53,396 nucleotides of DNA from Opitutaceae bacterium (GTDB lineage: Bacteria; Verrucomicrobiota; Verrucomicrobiia; Opitutales; Opitutaceae), in contig JAGYIG010000023.1 of NCBI GenBank assembly GCA_018402455.1, forward strand, positions 1 to 53,396, read 5' to 3'. A program made the translations under genes and the position numbers. Positions 18,264-27,308 of the stretch are shown piece by piece. Each line of letters opens with the position of its first letter. The stretch's first letter is position 1. Below the pieces are notes generated by a model. That model ran no database searches and had not been told where the DNA came from. It saw only the letters and a program-made list of their open reading frames with translations.

Positions 18264-18422
18264 GGAGGGGACGGGCAGACGAATCTTTCGCTCGGGCGGC
18301 GTCAACAGGTTTTTAACGCATCGACCGGCCGCCCGAGCGAATTTGTTCCAACACCCTGTCATTGCGGATGCCCGCAATTCCGTTTGGCTGCAGGACTCCC
18401 TTCTGACGCTCGCTTCCCCCCC

Positions 18423-20534
18423 ATGGATGGTATCACCCTGCTTCAAGATCTCGCCGTCGTGCTGCTCGCCGCCGGTCTTGCCGGCATAATCTGCCGCCGC
18501 ATCGGTCTGTCGGTCATCGTGGGCTACCTGCTCGCCGGGCTCATTATCGGCCCCTTCAACCTGCCGTATTCCTACTTGCAGGATTTTGCGCGAGTGCAGA
18601 CGTTGTCCTATCTTGGCCTGGTTTTTTTGATGTTTGCGATCGGGTTGGGCCTCAGCCTGTCCAAACTGAGTCGCTTGGGTGCCGGTCCCTTTCTGGCCAC
18701 CGCCCTGAGCGCATTCCTCGTGATCACGCTGAGCCGCCTGGGGTTCAAGTTGGTGGGGTTCAGTTCGATCGAAGCGCTGTTTCTGGCTTCCATGCTGACC
18801 GTATCGAGCTCGGCGGTCATCGCCAAGATGGTCGAAGAGCTCAACCTGCGACATGATCGGTCCGGTCAACTGGCCTTGTCGGTGACCGTGCTCGAGGACG
18901 TGGTGGCCGTGGTCGTGCTCACCCTGCTGGGCGCGGAAGTCGCGACCCCGTTGGCCGGCGCGACCTCGGGCTGGGGCCCCCTGTTGGGCAGCCTGTCGAC
19001 CTTCGTGGTGTTGTTGGTGGCGGCCGGACTCTATGCCATCCCCCGTCTCCTGCATCGGCTGACCGTCTCGTTCGATCCGGAGTTGCTGACCATCGTCGTA
19101 TCAGGATTATTATTACTGGCGGCCGTCGCCACCGTGGCGGCGGGCTATTCGCTGGCTCTCGGCGCCTTTCTGCTCGGCGATGATTACGTTGCTGGATACG
19201 CCCCAGCGCGCGCCGAAGTCGGACACACGTTCAGCGAACTCGCGATATCTTGCGCCGTGTTTTTTTGGCCATCGGGATGATCGGGGTCGACCAATTGTCG
19301 GTGACAATCTGGCGCGCTGCGTTTTCTCGGGGTGACCGCCTTCACCCTCGTGGTGCAGTTCGATTGTGCGGGGCTGGCGCTGACGGTGGTGGGGGTGCCA
19401 CTGCCTCCGGGCTCGCCCGCCGGGCGGCCTTGTTAGTGGTGCCCCGTCGATTGTTGGGTTCGCCAAAGCACATCATTGAGTGGGGGTGAATGCAGGAGCG
19501 GTGGACCACACACACGGGGATTCTATCGCTACGGCGGTGGGTATCGATTCCTGACCATCCTCCTCGCTCTGCCCCCCTATAACTCAATCGCCGGGCCGAT
19601 CCCGGGTGGTGGGATTCACGGCCCGCTGGAACCCGTGTGGGTAGTCGGTTATTTACGAAGCTTTGGTATCAGTCGTGGATGAGCTCCCACCCCTTCGCGG
19701 TGCTGCGGGGGGACTGGTGGAAACTGGTCAGGAAACGTTTTGCAAGTCGCGTGGAGATGCTCTTGGTTGCGGGGTGCTCGGTTTGATTCATGGGCCCGCA
19801 ATGCGCGGTGCTGGGTTACAGCGGAAACGCCCCACGACCGTTGGCGATCGGCCTGTTTTGGGGTGCCACGACGTTGCTTTGCTCGCGGTGCTGATCACGG
19901 CGCTGTGGCTGTCGGCGGCGCAACCCTCGCGTTGATCACCCGGCCGAGGCGTTGGCCCCGTCGTCACCGTCTGCTGCCTCGGGCCCGCCGGTTTACGCGC
20001 CGCCCTCACCTGGGGCGCCACGTCCCTGCTCGCGCACTGGCGGCTGTTTGATGTTATTCCGTGGGAACTGTTGCCCCAGGAGTGGAACCCCGCCGGCTCG
20101 CCCTGGCGCGATAATGATTCTGACGCATCACTTTTTTGCCCGCAGGCTGGTGCGATGCTGGTCGGTGGCTCGCCTCGGTCAGTGCGTCCGCCAGCCGGCA
20201 GTGACACCGAGCTGCCCCGCCCGCCTGGCATGAGCAAAGTCGGGGCTGGGGATACAAATCTTCGAAGTCCATCTCCCCGAAACACGAAGGCCGCCGGAAG
20301 AGTCCCCTTCGCGCCTGACCATCCGCAGCAACTATGGCTGGCCGTCACTTCCAGAAATCAATCGCGCCGGCCAACTCCTCAACGCCCGGCTGGATGAAAT
20401 TCTTTTTATGCCGGCGATCGACTGCTTCACGATCGGTGATCGGCCCCTCCATCGAACGCCTCCGTCCTGCGCATGATTTCAGTCAGTTGAGTCCGCAGGA
20501 TGGTTTTTCGATTTCGACGGGCTCTGCTCTGTAG
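18423..20534 (+). pseudogene. CPA2 (KefB-type) cation:proton antiporter with TrkA-C domain, frame-disrupted
   Basis: The first 273 codons are intact and encode the Na+/H+ exchanger membrane domain (LAVVLLAAGLAGIICRR, LLAGLIIGPFNLPYSY, SMLTVSSSAVIAKMVEELN). At about 19255 the frame is lost in a run of seven T residues; an eighth T would read CAVFFLAIGM, the family sequence. Further fragments continue in changing frames: ALRFLGVTAFTLVV, ALTVVGVPL, and a TrkA-C domain (RLTIRSNYG, EINRAGQLLNARLDEILF, then VIGPSIERLRPA) ending at the TAG at 20534. So one roughly 700-residue antiporter is recognisable across the whole span. Several indels are needed to restore it. I favour sequence error over true decay. 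The start at 18423 is preferred to the in-frame 18384. Confidence 0.75.
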
Positions 20535-20891
20535 TATTGCCTGCCGCGCATTCCACAGCGGTCCCTGGCGGAGAGGTGTCTCTCGCCAAGCCATGGCCGG
20601 CATGGCCACCGCACCCACTGATTGTGGGCCGAGGCCACGGGACGGAAGTCGTGAATTGAACTGAAGCCGATCCGCTGCGAGCGACGGACGGGCTCCTCGC
20701 CCTCGGCTCACCCCACACAGCTCCGGCAGGCAGCTGGGATTTGTTCGCCTCCGATCCTGCGCCGTGGCCCTCGTCCCGGTTTTCCTGCAGCCACTCGAAT
20801 CCTTGGAACTCAGGCCCAGGTGGGGTGGAAGAAGTGGGCAGGTGAATGCTTTGGCAAGGTGGGGCGTCTGCCGCGAGCGCGGCGGTTTAGG
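20535..20891. other. 357-base stretch with no assignable gene, inside the low-quality patch
   Basis: It lies between the ends of the convergent antiporter and oxidoreductase genes. Codon-like stretches occur on the plus strand, but every frame is interrupted and I could not match any protein family. The same frame-breaking pattern affects both flanking genes, so a small real gene could be hidden here. Confidence 0.35.
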
Positions 20892-21883
20892 TCATTTTTG
20901 CACGATCTTCCCGAACTGGCCGCCGCTCCCATCAGCGCGAGGCCGCGCGCCGCCGGCCTCGGCGAAGGCGGATACCGGGCCGCCACCAACGGCGGTTCCA
21001 TGCTGACCTGTGAGCGCATCATCGCGGTCCAATCCATCGGGCTGCCCATGGTGGTCCCGAACAGGCTCAGTTGTTTCCAGAACACCTTGCGCATGGGCAA
21101 CCCGGAAGGATCTCCCCGGGTCGCCCCGAAAAAGACGACCCGCGCACCGGGATTGCACAGGTCGATCAGGTCGCCAAAACCGTCGCCGCCCGCGCTGTCC
21201 ACCACCACGTCGAAACCGCCCGGGGCGGCCGCCGCTGATTTGGTCCAGTCGCTTTGGCGGTAATTAAATCCACCCTCCGCCCCCAACTCCCGGGCCCGGG
21301 CAATCTTTTCGTCGCTGCTGGAGGTCACCCAGACCCTTGCGCCATGGGCCACCGCATACTGTAACGCAAACGAGGCAACCCCACCGCCCACTCCTGAAAT
21401 TAATACGCGTTCGTTGGCTTTGAGTTGTGCCCGGGCAAACAAAGCCCGGTAAGCGGTCAGTCCGGCCAAAGGCAACGCCGCCGCTTCGCTCCAACTCAGG
21501 TGCTGGGGTTTGGGCGCCAACTGCGCGGCCGGCACCGCAATGGACTCCGCCAACGTGCCATCGCGAGGCAGCCCCAGAATTGAAAACCCATCGCCCTGCG
21601 CACTTTCGGTCGCCCCCCAGTCGAAGCTCGGATTGATGATGACCTCGTCGCCCAGGGTGAACCCGTCCACGTCTGCCCCTCGGGCTTGGATCACACCGGC
21701 TCCATCCGATCCGGGAATGAGCGGAAATTTCAGCCCGGCGTATTTACCCTGTTTGATCCAAAGGTCCCGATGGTTGAGGGCGGCCGCATGCAACTTGACC
21801 ACCACCTCGCCTGAGCCCGCGGTGGGATCCGGGACATCCTTGATTTCCATTTCATTGAGACGGGGGAATTGAACAGCACGCAT
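20892..21883 (-). pseudogene. Zinc-type alcohol dehydrogenase/quinone oxidoreductase, C-terminus frame-disrupted
   Basis: The N-terminal 300 residues are an intact medium-chain dehydrogenase/reductase: GroES-like domain (VVKLHAAALNHRDLWIKQGK, IPGSDGAGV) and an NAD(P)-binding Rossmann domain (LISGVGGGVASFALQYAVA). It lacks the structural zinc cysteines, as in quinone oxidoreductases. After GSPMDWTAMMR (about 21020) the frame is lost. The expected ending is split between two frames (GLALMGA in one, GGQFGKIVQK in the other), and the true stop is probably at 20892-20894. The uncorrected frame reads on to 20810 with an unrelated tail. A natural truncation is less likely than consensus error, since all C-terminal pieces remain. 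Confidence 0.72.
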
Positions 21884-21959
21884 AATCGCACCAGTCCAAC
21901 GGCGAACGGGGCGGAGTTCAAAGGAAACAATCCCCCTTGTCTCGCCGACTGACCCGGTT

Positions 21960-22559
21960 GTGACTGCCAGGGTGCTGATCGCCCTCTACAAACCCTATGG
22001 TGTGCTGTCCCAGTTCACCCCGGAACCGGGGTCGAAATGGCAGACACTGACCTCGCTGCGACTGCCCGCGCGGGTCTACCCGTTGGGGCGATTGGACGCC
22101 GATTCCGAGGGCCTGCTGTTGCTCAGTGATGAGCCCGAACTGAATCATCGCCTGCTCCACCCTCAATACGGTCACCGCCGGGAGTATTGGGTCCAGGTGG
22201 AGGGGATTCCCGACGCGTCCAAGTTGGCCACCCTCGCTGCCGGGGTGGAGGTGCGCGGGCAGCGGACGGCTCCCGTCGAGGTGCGTCGCATTGCGGTCGA
22301 TCTGCCCCCGCGGGTCCCACCCATCCGCCACCGGGTGAGCGTTCCCGATTGCTGGCTGTCCCTTGTTCTTACGGAAGGCAAAAACCGGCAGGTGCGACGC
22401 ATGACCGCCGCGGTGGGCCACCCTACGCTGCGGTTGCATCGGGCGGCCATCAGCTCACTGCAGCTTGGTGCCCTCGGGCTGCGGCCCGGAGCATGGCGAC
22501 TACTCGAAACCGCCGAACGCGAGCTGGTGTTCGCGCCGCCGGAATCGAAGGCCCGCTAG
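21960..22559 (+). CDS. RluE-type 23S rRNA pseudouridine synthase
   Basis: The 199-residue RsuA/RluE-family enzyme isomerises a specific uridine in rRNA. The catalytic aspartate lies in VYPLGRLDADSEGLLLL, and the conserved LTEGKNRQVRRMTAAVGHPTLRL closes the active site. The N-terminal S4 domain of RsuA/RluB is absent, which fits RluE. The start codon is GTG at 21960; the next residues TARVLIALYKPYGVLSQF align with the family start. It is divergent from the oxidoreductase gene (76-base spacer) and its stop overlaps the convergent phoX-like stop on a CTAG tetramer. Confidence 0.9.
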   Translation: MTARVLIALYKPYGVLSQFTPEPGSKWQTLTSLRLPARVYPLGRLDADSEGLLLLSDEPELNHRLLHPQYGHRREYWVQVEGIPDASKLATLAAGVEVRGQRTAPVEVRRIAVDLPPRVPPIRHRVSVPDCWLSLVLTEGKNRQVRRMTAAVGHPTLRLHRAAISSLQLGALGLRPGAWRLLETAERELVFAPPESKAR

Positions 22560-23968
22560 GCCGTTGGCCAGGGTCCGGTGATGGCCACGGTGTAGCCCGG
22601 ATTCTGCACGTTGGCGAACAACGTCGTGCCGTCGGGGGAGAAGCACGCCCCCGCCCACTCGCTGCCTTCCGGGGCCACATTCACGGCGATGGGATAGAAC
22701 GTGCCGTCCGGGGTCACGCCAATGATGCGGTTTTCGCCCTTCGTGTCTTCGCAAAGAATGAGGTCGCCCCAGGGGGCGATGGTCAGGTTGTCGCAGTTCC
22801 GCACCAGCTCGGTGTTGTTGGGTTCGGCAAACAATTCGATGGTGCCCGGAACCTCCGATTCACGAGGGGTGCCCTCATACAGGCTCGGGCGGTAGCGGAA
22901 GATCTGCCCCATGGTCGTGCTGCCCCCATTGGTCATGGCGAAGTAGCCCTCGCCCTCGCCCCACCACGCGCCCTCACCGCGGGCAAACACCGCGGCTCCC
23001 TGCGCCCTCCCGCGGTAGCGCAAATCGAGACGGGGACTATCGACATCGGTCATGTCCAACCATTCGACCGCCAAAGGCTGGCCTACCGGAAACTTCGGCA
23101 AGGTGGGCCAGTTGCGGGTGTCCATCTGGGGTTGTCCCGTAATCGCAAGCGCTTGGAGCCGTCCCCCCGCAGCCAAGTTTCCGGGCACATCGGGCAAAAA
23201 GCGGTAGAACAGGCCGTCGCCCAGATCCTCGGTTTGATACACCGCCCCTGAGGCGGGGTCCACCGCCACCGCTTCATGGCGGAAGCGCCCCATGGCCCGC
23301 AGCGGCACGGGTTTTCCCAATCCCACCTCGGCCGAGGGCGTGACCTCAAAATTGTAACCATGCCATTGCTCCTCATCAGGTTCACGCTCGGCATTGACCT
23401 CTTCGCAGGTGATCCAGGTTCCCCACGGCGTCACCCCACCCGCACAGTTGCGCTGGGAGCCGATGAGCGAAAGGAAGTGTTTTTTCAGGGTCTGGGTCTT
23501 GGTGTCGAAGACCAGGGTGGTCGTGCCGCCAATGCAGGGGGCCACGCCGCCGCCGAGGTCGTAGATCCGGGAGGAGTCGATGCGATCGAACCGCTCGCGT
23601 CCGGGCCCGAATGGGCTGTGCTGAAGCCAGGCACTTTCGTTTTCATGGTTGCGGACGAGGAGGGTCAAACCCTCGGGTCCGGCAAACGCCCCCATCCCGT
23701 CGTGCATGCCGGGCACCAGCAGGCCGTCGTCCATCTCCGCCCCCGAGGGCGAAAACGTGGTGTAGCTGAAACCGTTGGGCAGGAGAATCGGCTGTCCGGT
23801 GCCTCGCACCAGGGGGCCCAACCCGGCCGCGACATTTGCCGCCGAGAGCGGCTGATTCACCAAGGCCCGCAATCCGAGGAAGGCGGCGGAATAGATGCTG
23901 GCAGACTTGATGAAATTACGGCGGCTTTTCACGGATCGCAAGTTGAGGTGCTCCTCTCGCTCTGTCAA
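22556..23968 (-). CDS. PhoX-like (DUF839) Tat-exported phosphatase-family protein
   Basis: The 470-residue protein carries a twin-arginine signal (SRRNFIKSASIYSAAFLGL) and a PhoX/DUF839 beta-propeller with the family motifs NHENE, CAGGVTPWGTWITCEE, GRFRHEAVAVDP and the closing NLTIAPWGDLILCED. PhoX enzymes are calcium/iron phosphomonoesterases of the periplasm; whether this member is catalytic is not certain. The start is a TTG at 23968 supported by a GGAGG eight bases upstream; an in-frame GTG at 23932 would shorten the Tat n-region to four residues. It follows the old yellow enzyme gene by 96 bases on the same strand, with a hairpin between. Confidence 0.85.
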   Translation of the reverse strand: MTEREEHLNLRSVKSRRNFIKSASIYSAAFLGLRALVNQPLSAANVAAGLGPLVRGTGQPILLPNGFSYTTFSPSGAEMDDGLLVPGMHDGMGAFAGPEGLTLLVRNHENESAWLQHSPFGPGRERFDRIDSSRIYDLGGGVAPCIGGTTTLVFDTKTQTLKKHFLSLIGSQRNCAGGVTPWGTWITCEEVNAEREPDEEQWHGYNFEVTPSAEVGLGKPVPLRAMGRFRHEAVAVDPASGAVYQTEDLGDGLFYRFLPDVPGNLAAGGRLQALAITGQPQMDTRNWPTLPKFPVGQPLAVEWLDMTDVDSPRLDLRYRGRAQGAAVFARGEGAWWGEGEGYFAMTNGGSTTMGQIFRYRPSLYEGTPRESEVPGTIELFAEPNNTELVRNCDNLTIAPWGDLILCEDTKGENRIIGVTPDGTFYPIAVNVAPEGSEWAGACFSPDGTTLFANVQNPGYTVAITGPWPTA

Positions 23969-24000
23969 AGCATCCGCCTCCGTGTAACCAAATCGAGCCA

Positions 24001-24029
24001 GAGCCGAGCGGCGCGGGTAGCGCCGAGGC
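24001..24029 (-). terminator. Hairpin between the old yellow enzyme and phoX-like genes
   Basis: AGCC-GAG-CGGCGC-GGGTA-GCGCCG-A-GGCT pairs in two stacked stems of 4 and 6 bp. There is no T tract, so it is only a possible terminator. Confidence 0.35.
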
Positions 24030-24064
24030 TGGACCTCAAGTCATGTTTCTCTGGATACGGGAGG

Positions 24065-25165
24065 TTATGACCCCGATGGGACCGACGACGCCGGGAGCTC
24101 GTCCAAAAAGGGATAATCCGTGTAGCCCCGATGGTCCGGACTGTAATAGGTGTCTGGTTGGGGCTCGTTCAAGATTGCCCCCTCCCGGATGCGTCGCGGC
24201 AGATCGGGATTCGCAATGAAGAGTTCCCCCCACGAAATCGCGTCGGCCTCGCCCCGGACAAGAAGTCCGGCCCCCTCACTCACGCTCAACGCTTGGTTGG
24301 CAATAAAGGGCCCCCCAAAGGCCTGCTTGATCAGCGGACCAATCCGGGGCTCGGCGAGGGACTCCCGGGCAAAGATGAAGGCAATCCGGCGTTGACCGAG
24401 TTCACGGGCCAGATACCCGAAAATCTCCGCTCGGTAGGCCGGATCGGAATCATGGGACTCCCCGCGGGGCGCCAAATGCATGCCCACGCGATCAGCTCCC
24501 CATACGGAAATCGCCGCATCGGTCACGGCCAGGTGCATGCGAGCCCGGTTGGCGATACTACCGCCAAAGTCGTCCTCCCGCCGGTTGCTATCCGGGTAGA
24601 GAAACTGGTCCAAGAGGTAGCCGTTGGCCCCGTGAATCTCGACGCCGTCGAAGCCCGCTCGCCGCGCGTTTTCCGCGCCTTGGCGAAACGCCTCGATGAT
24701 TTCATCGATCTCTGACCGCTCCAACGCTCGCGGAATTTCATACCGCTTTTTGGGTCGGACATGACTGACGTGTCCTTCCGGCCGAACCGCCGAAGGAGCC
24801 ACCGGCAAACGCCCGTCCAAGTAGAACGGATCGGAGATTCGCCCCACGTGCCACAGTTGCATCACGATGCGACCGTCGGCGGCGTGCACGGACTCGGTGA
24901 TGCGTTTCCAGCCGTCCACTTGAGCTTCGGACCAGATGCCCGGGGTGTCGGGGTAACCCACCCCCATCGGGTCGACCGCGGTGGCCTCCGTCAAAATCAA
25001 CCCCGCCGTTGCGCGCTGGGTGTAGTATTCCGCCATCAAGTCCGTGGGGACACGCCCCGGCGCCGACCGGCACCGCGTGAGCGGCGCCATGATCACGCGG
25101 TTGGGCAAGGCGATCGCCCCCAATTGCAAGGGCTCAAAAAAAGGGGAGACGTCGGTTTCGCGCAA
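24065..25165 (-). CDS. Old yellow enzyme family alkene reductase (NADH:flavin oxidoreductase)
   Basis: This FMN enzyme reduces activated alkenes, maleimides and nitro compounds with NAD(P)H. The 366-residue TIM barrel shows the family start PLQLGAIALPNRVIMAPLTRCR, the substrate-binding trio His, Asn and Tyr in EIHGANGYLLDQFLYP, and the FMN phosphate site in GPFIANQALS. It is closest to the NemA/XenB branch. It is the third gene of a minus-strand row (tetR, thioredoxin, reductase), like the nemR-nemA electrophile-response operon, so detoxification of reactive electrophiles is likely. It lies 32 bases after the thioredoxin stop. Confidence 0.92.
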   Translation of the reverse strand: MRETDVSPFFEPLQLGAIALPNRVIMAPLTRCRSAPGRVPTDLMAEYYTQRATAGLILTEATAVDPMGVGYPDTPGIWSEAQVDGWKRITESVHAADGRIVMQLWHVGRISDPFYLDGRLPVAPSAVRPEGHVSHVRPKKRYEIPRALERSEIDEIIEAFRQGAENARRAGFDGVEIHGANGYLLDQFLYPDSNRREDDFGGSIANRARMHLAVTDAAISVWGADRVGMHLAPRGESHDSDPAYRAEIFGYLARELGQRRIAFIFARESLAEPRIGPLIKQAFGGPFIANQALSVSEGAGLLVRGEADAISWGELFIANPDLPRRIREGAILNEPQPDTYYSPDHRGYTDYPFLDELPASSVPSGS

Positions 25166-25197
25166 AGGAATCGGGGGGAAAGGTAAGTATTCGAATT

Positions 25198-25545
25198 TCA
25201 GTTACGAGTCAGGCGGTCCACCGCCTCAAGAATCGCATCCGCTGATTGCAGTCCGACCAATTGGCCGACGGATTGTCCATCGCGGAAGAGCAGGAGTGTC
25301 GGCAAGGCGCGCACCCCGTGGTTTTGGGCCAGACGCTGTTCCGCGTCCACATCGACTTTGACGACCTTCAAGCTGTCAGCCCGGGCATCCGCGATCTGCT
25401 CCAAGACCGGGGCCAGCGCTTGGCAGGGCCCGCACCACTCGGCCCAAAAATCGACCAGCACGGTGCGGTCATGGGAGGCCGTCAGAACCATGGATTCGAA
25501 ATCCGCTCCCGTAGCGGAAAAGACGGAGGATTTGGTTTCATTCAT
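25198..25545 (-). CDS. Thioredoxin
   Basis: The 115-residue protein has the thioredoxin fold with the active site FWAEWCGPCQALAPVL, the buried-Asp helix region VVKVDVDAEQRLA and the cis-proline loop VRALPTLLLF. It reduces disulphides in the cytoplasm; no signal peptide is present. I start it at the ATG at 25545, since the upstream in-frame TTG at 25566 lies inside an inverted repeat. Its place between a TetR regulator and an ene-reductase suggests a dedicated thioredoxin of a redox or electrophile response rather than the housekeeping copy. Confidence 0.9.
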   Translation of the reverse strand: MNETKSSVFSATGADFESMVLTASHDRTVLVDFWAEWCGPCQALAPVLEQIADARADSLKVVKVDVDAEQRLAQNHGVRALPTLLLFRDGQSVGQLVGLQSADAILEAVDRLTRN

Positions 25546-25550
25546 AATAG

Positions 25551-25572
25551 TTGACCCGTTAGTCAAATTTGA
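25551..25572. promoter_or_regulatory. Candidate TetR operator upstream of the thioredoxin gene
   Basis: TTGAC-N6-GTCAA is a perfect inverted repeat (25551-25566) that overlaps the palindrome TCAAATTTGA (25563-25572). The core TGAC-N6-GTCA also occurs upstream of the tetR gene (26306-26319). It sits just before the thioredoxin ATG. Assignment to the neighbouring TetR protein is inference. Confidence 0.5.
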
Positions 25573-25640
25573 TTCGGGCGCAAGTGACGGGCCCGATTAG
25601 CGCCGTTTCCCGGTTCCCGACTCCTACCCGTCGAGGTGGA

Positions 25641-26252
25641 CTAGGCGAAAGCGAGGGGCTGTTTGACCTGCAAGTGGGCGCACACTTGGTCGGCGAGATC
25701 CGCCAATCGAGTCAGGTCATCATGCAACCGCGCCTGAGCGACCATCCCTTCGTAGAAGGCCATGACACAGCGGACCTTGGCGCTGACATCGCCAGCGGGA
25801 ATGGCCCCTTCCTGCTGCCCGTCGGCAATGGCCTGCCACCAAAAGCTTCTCACCTCGTCCAGCAAGGCCCTCACCTTGTCGCGGATCGCTCCGTCCCGAT
25901 TCCCGATCTCGGACCCCAATGAGCAGAGGACACAACCCAAGACCCGGCCGTGTTCTTCCCGCATGTCGGCCTGCATGGCATAGGTGTTTTGACAGTAATT
26001 CCTGATCCGTTCCAGCGCCGGGATTTGGGTAGAAAACATTTCCTGAAGTTCCAGGCGGTAGGTCTGCCACATCCGATCCAACGCTTTGACCGCCAAATCG
26101 GATTTCGATTCGAAAAAGTAATAAAAGCTCCCCTTGCGAACGTCCGCCCGGCGGCAGATGTCGTCCACCGTGACCGAGCTGTAACCCTCCTCCCAAAGAA
26201 GAAAAACGGCGGCGTCCATCAGACGCTGATCGGCATTGCTGGTGCGTCCCAT
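25641..26252 (-). CDS. TetR-family transcriptional regulator
   Basis: The 203-residue protein has an N-terminal TetR helix-turn-helix (residues 10-55, with SVTVDDICRRADVRKGSFYYFFESK) and an all-helical ligand domain. Two cysteines, CVLCSLGSEIG (around residues 107-110), sit where NemR-type repressors carry a redox-active cysteine, which would suit sensing of electrophiles. It is first in the row tetR, thioredoxin, ene-reductase, separated from thioredoxin by 95 bases, and is likely a repressor of that row and of itself. The inverted repeats at 26305-26320 and 25551-25566 are the best operator candidates. Confidence 0.88.
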   Translation of the reverse strand: MGRTSNADQRLMDAAVFLLWEEGYSSVTVDDICRRADVRKGSFYYFFESKSDLAVKALDRMWQTYRLELQEMFSTQIPALERIRNYCQNTYAMQADMREEHGRVLGCVLCSLGSEIGNRDGAIRDKVRALLDEVRSFWWQAIADGQQEGAIPAGDVSAKVRCVMAFYEGMVAQARLHDDLTRLADLADQVCAHLQVKQPLAFA

Positions 26253-26304
26253 GGGGGAAAGCTACCCCGGACTGAGGTTCGATCAAGCCAGCGGCCCACT
26301 AAAT

Positions 26305-26320
26305 GTGACGTCATTGTCAC
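26305..26320. promoter_or_regulatory. Candidate TetR operator upstream of tetR
   Basis: GTGAC-GTCATT-GTCAC is a perfect 5+6+5 inverted repeat, 53-68 bases before the tetR start, and contains the nested palindrome TGACGTCA. It shares the TGAC-N6-GTCA core with the site before the thioredoxin gene. Confidence 0.5.
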
Positions 26321-27308
26321 CTAGGTGCGTTTCGCGTGACGCGCGGCCAACCACCCACAAACGAAAAGCTGCAAGGGATGGTAAATCATGATCGGCAGCA
26401 GGATAAGTCCGAGTCCCGGATGAGCTCCGAAGATGACTTTGGCCAAAGGGACTCCGGTCGCCAGGCTCTTTTGCGCCCCGCTGATGACCATCACGATACG
26501 CTCCGGTGGCCTGAGCCGCAGCAAACGAGCCGCCCCCATCGCGAAGCCCAACGCGAAGAGCATCACGACCCCCACGCCGACGACGGCCACCGCGATGGTA
26601 TCCACCCCATGCCGGGACCAGAAGTCCGCCTGCACCGAGTTGCAAAACGCGGCGTAAACGATGAGGAGAATCGTGAGATTGCTCAGGTTGGAGAGGCGCT
26701 TTTTGTGCCCGTCCGCCCACGCCTTGAGGCCCAGTCGTCGCAAAACCTGCCCGAGTGCCAGGGGCACCAACAGCAACAGGCTCACTTCGCGCAGCACACT
26801 GCCCACCGATTGCTGCTCGCCCCCGCCCCCCGCGGCCAGAATCGCCGCCACCCACAACGGGGTCAAAAACACCCCAGCACGTTGGAGAGCACCGCGTTAA
26901 AATGGCGGCCCGCCACGTTGCCGCCCGCCACCGTCGCCAACACCACCGCCATCACAATGGTGGGAGGCAGTACAGAGAAACAGAAACCCCAGCCTGGATC
27001 AGGCGCCATCGTATCCCCCCACCCCTTGGTCCAAAGCCAATCCGATGAGGGCATGATCCCAAAGCCAAACAGCTGCACCCCCGCGTACAGTCGGCCCTGG
27101 CTGGCTACGCCGTCTTTGAGTACGCCAGCCCGGCGAGGGTCAGGCCCTGAATCAGAAACACCAAAGGAGACGGCCAACTTGGTGGTGATCTCCCGAGTTC
27201 AGCCAAAGCCGCCATCCGCCCCCCGCCTCCGGGAACAACCACGCCAAGCCCCACCGCCATGGGCATGCCCAGCGGAGCCAGTTTTTGCCAAAAGCCTTCA
27301 TTCTTCAT
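26321..27308 (-). pseudogene. SBF-like (bile acid:sodium symporter / YfeH-Rch1 type) transporter, frame-disrupted
   Basis: The C-terminal 184 codons (26321-26872) are intact and carry the SBF-like motifs LTPLWVAAIL, ISGAQKSLATGVPLAKVIF and LLPIMIYHPLQLFVCGWLA. Upstream pieces lie in other frames: MKNEGFWQKLAPLGMPMAVG from the ATG at 27308, GLAWLFPEAGGRM one frame away, VFLIQGLTLA, and GNVAG..FNAVLSNVLG. At about 26872 one missing G in a G run (GGGG for an expected GGGGG) exactly accounts for the last break. The intact protein would be about 328 residues with some ten membrane helices. Substrate unknown. I consider the frame breaks probable sequence errors. Confidence 0.72.

Noticed and set aside
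19240..21050. Programmed frameshifting or a diversity-generating element as the reason for the frame changes
   Set aside because: No slippery-site/structure pattern, template repeat or reverse transcriptase is present, and breaks are too many and irregular.
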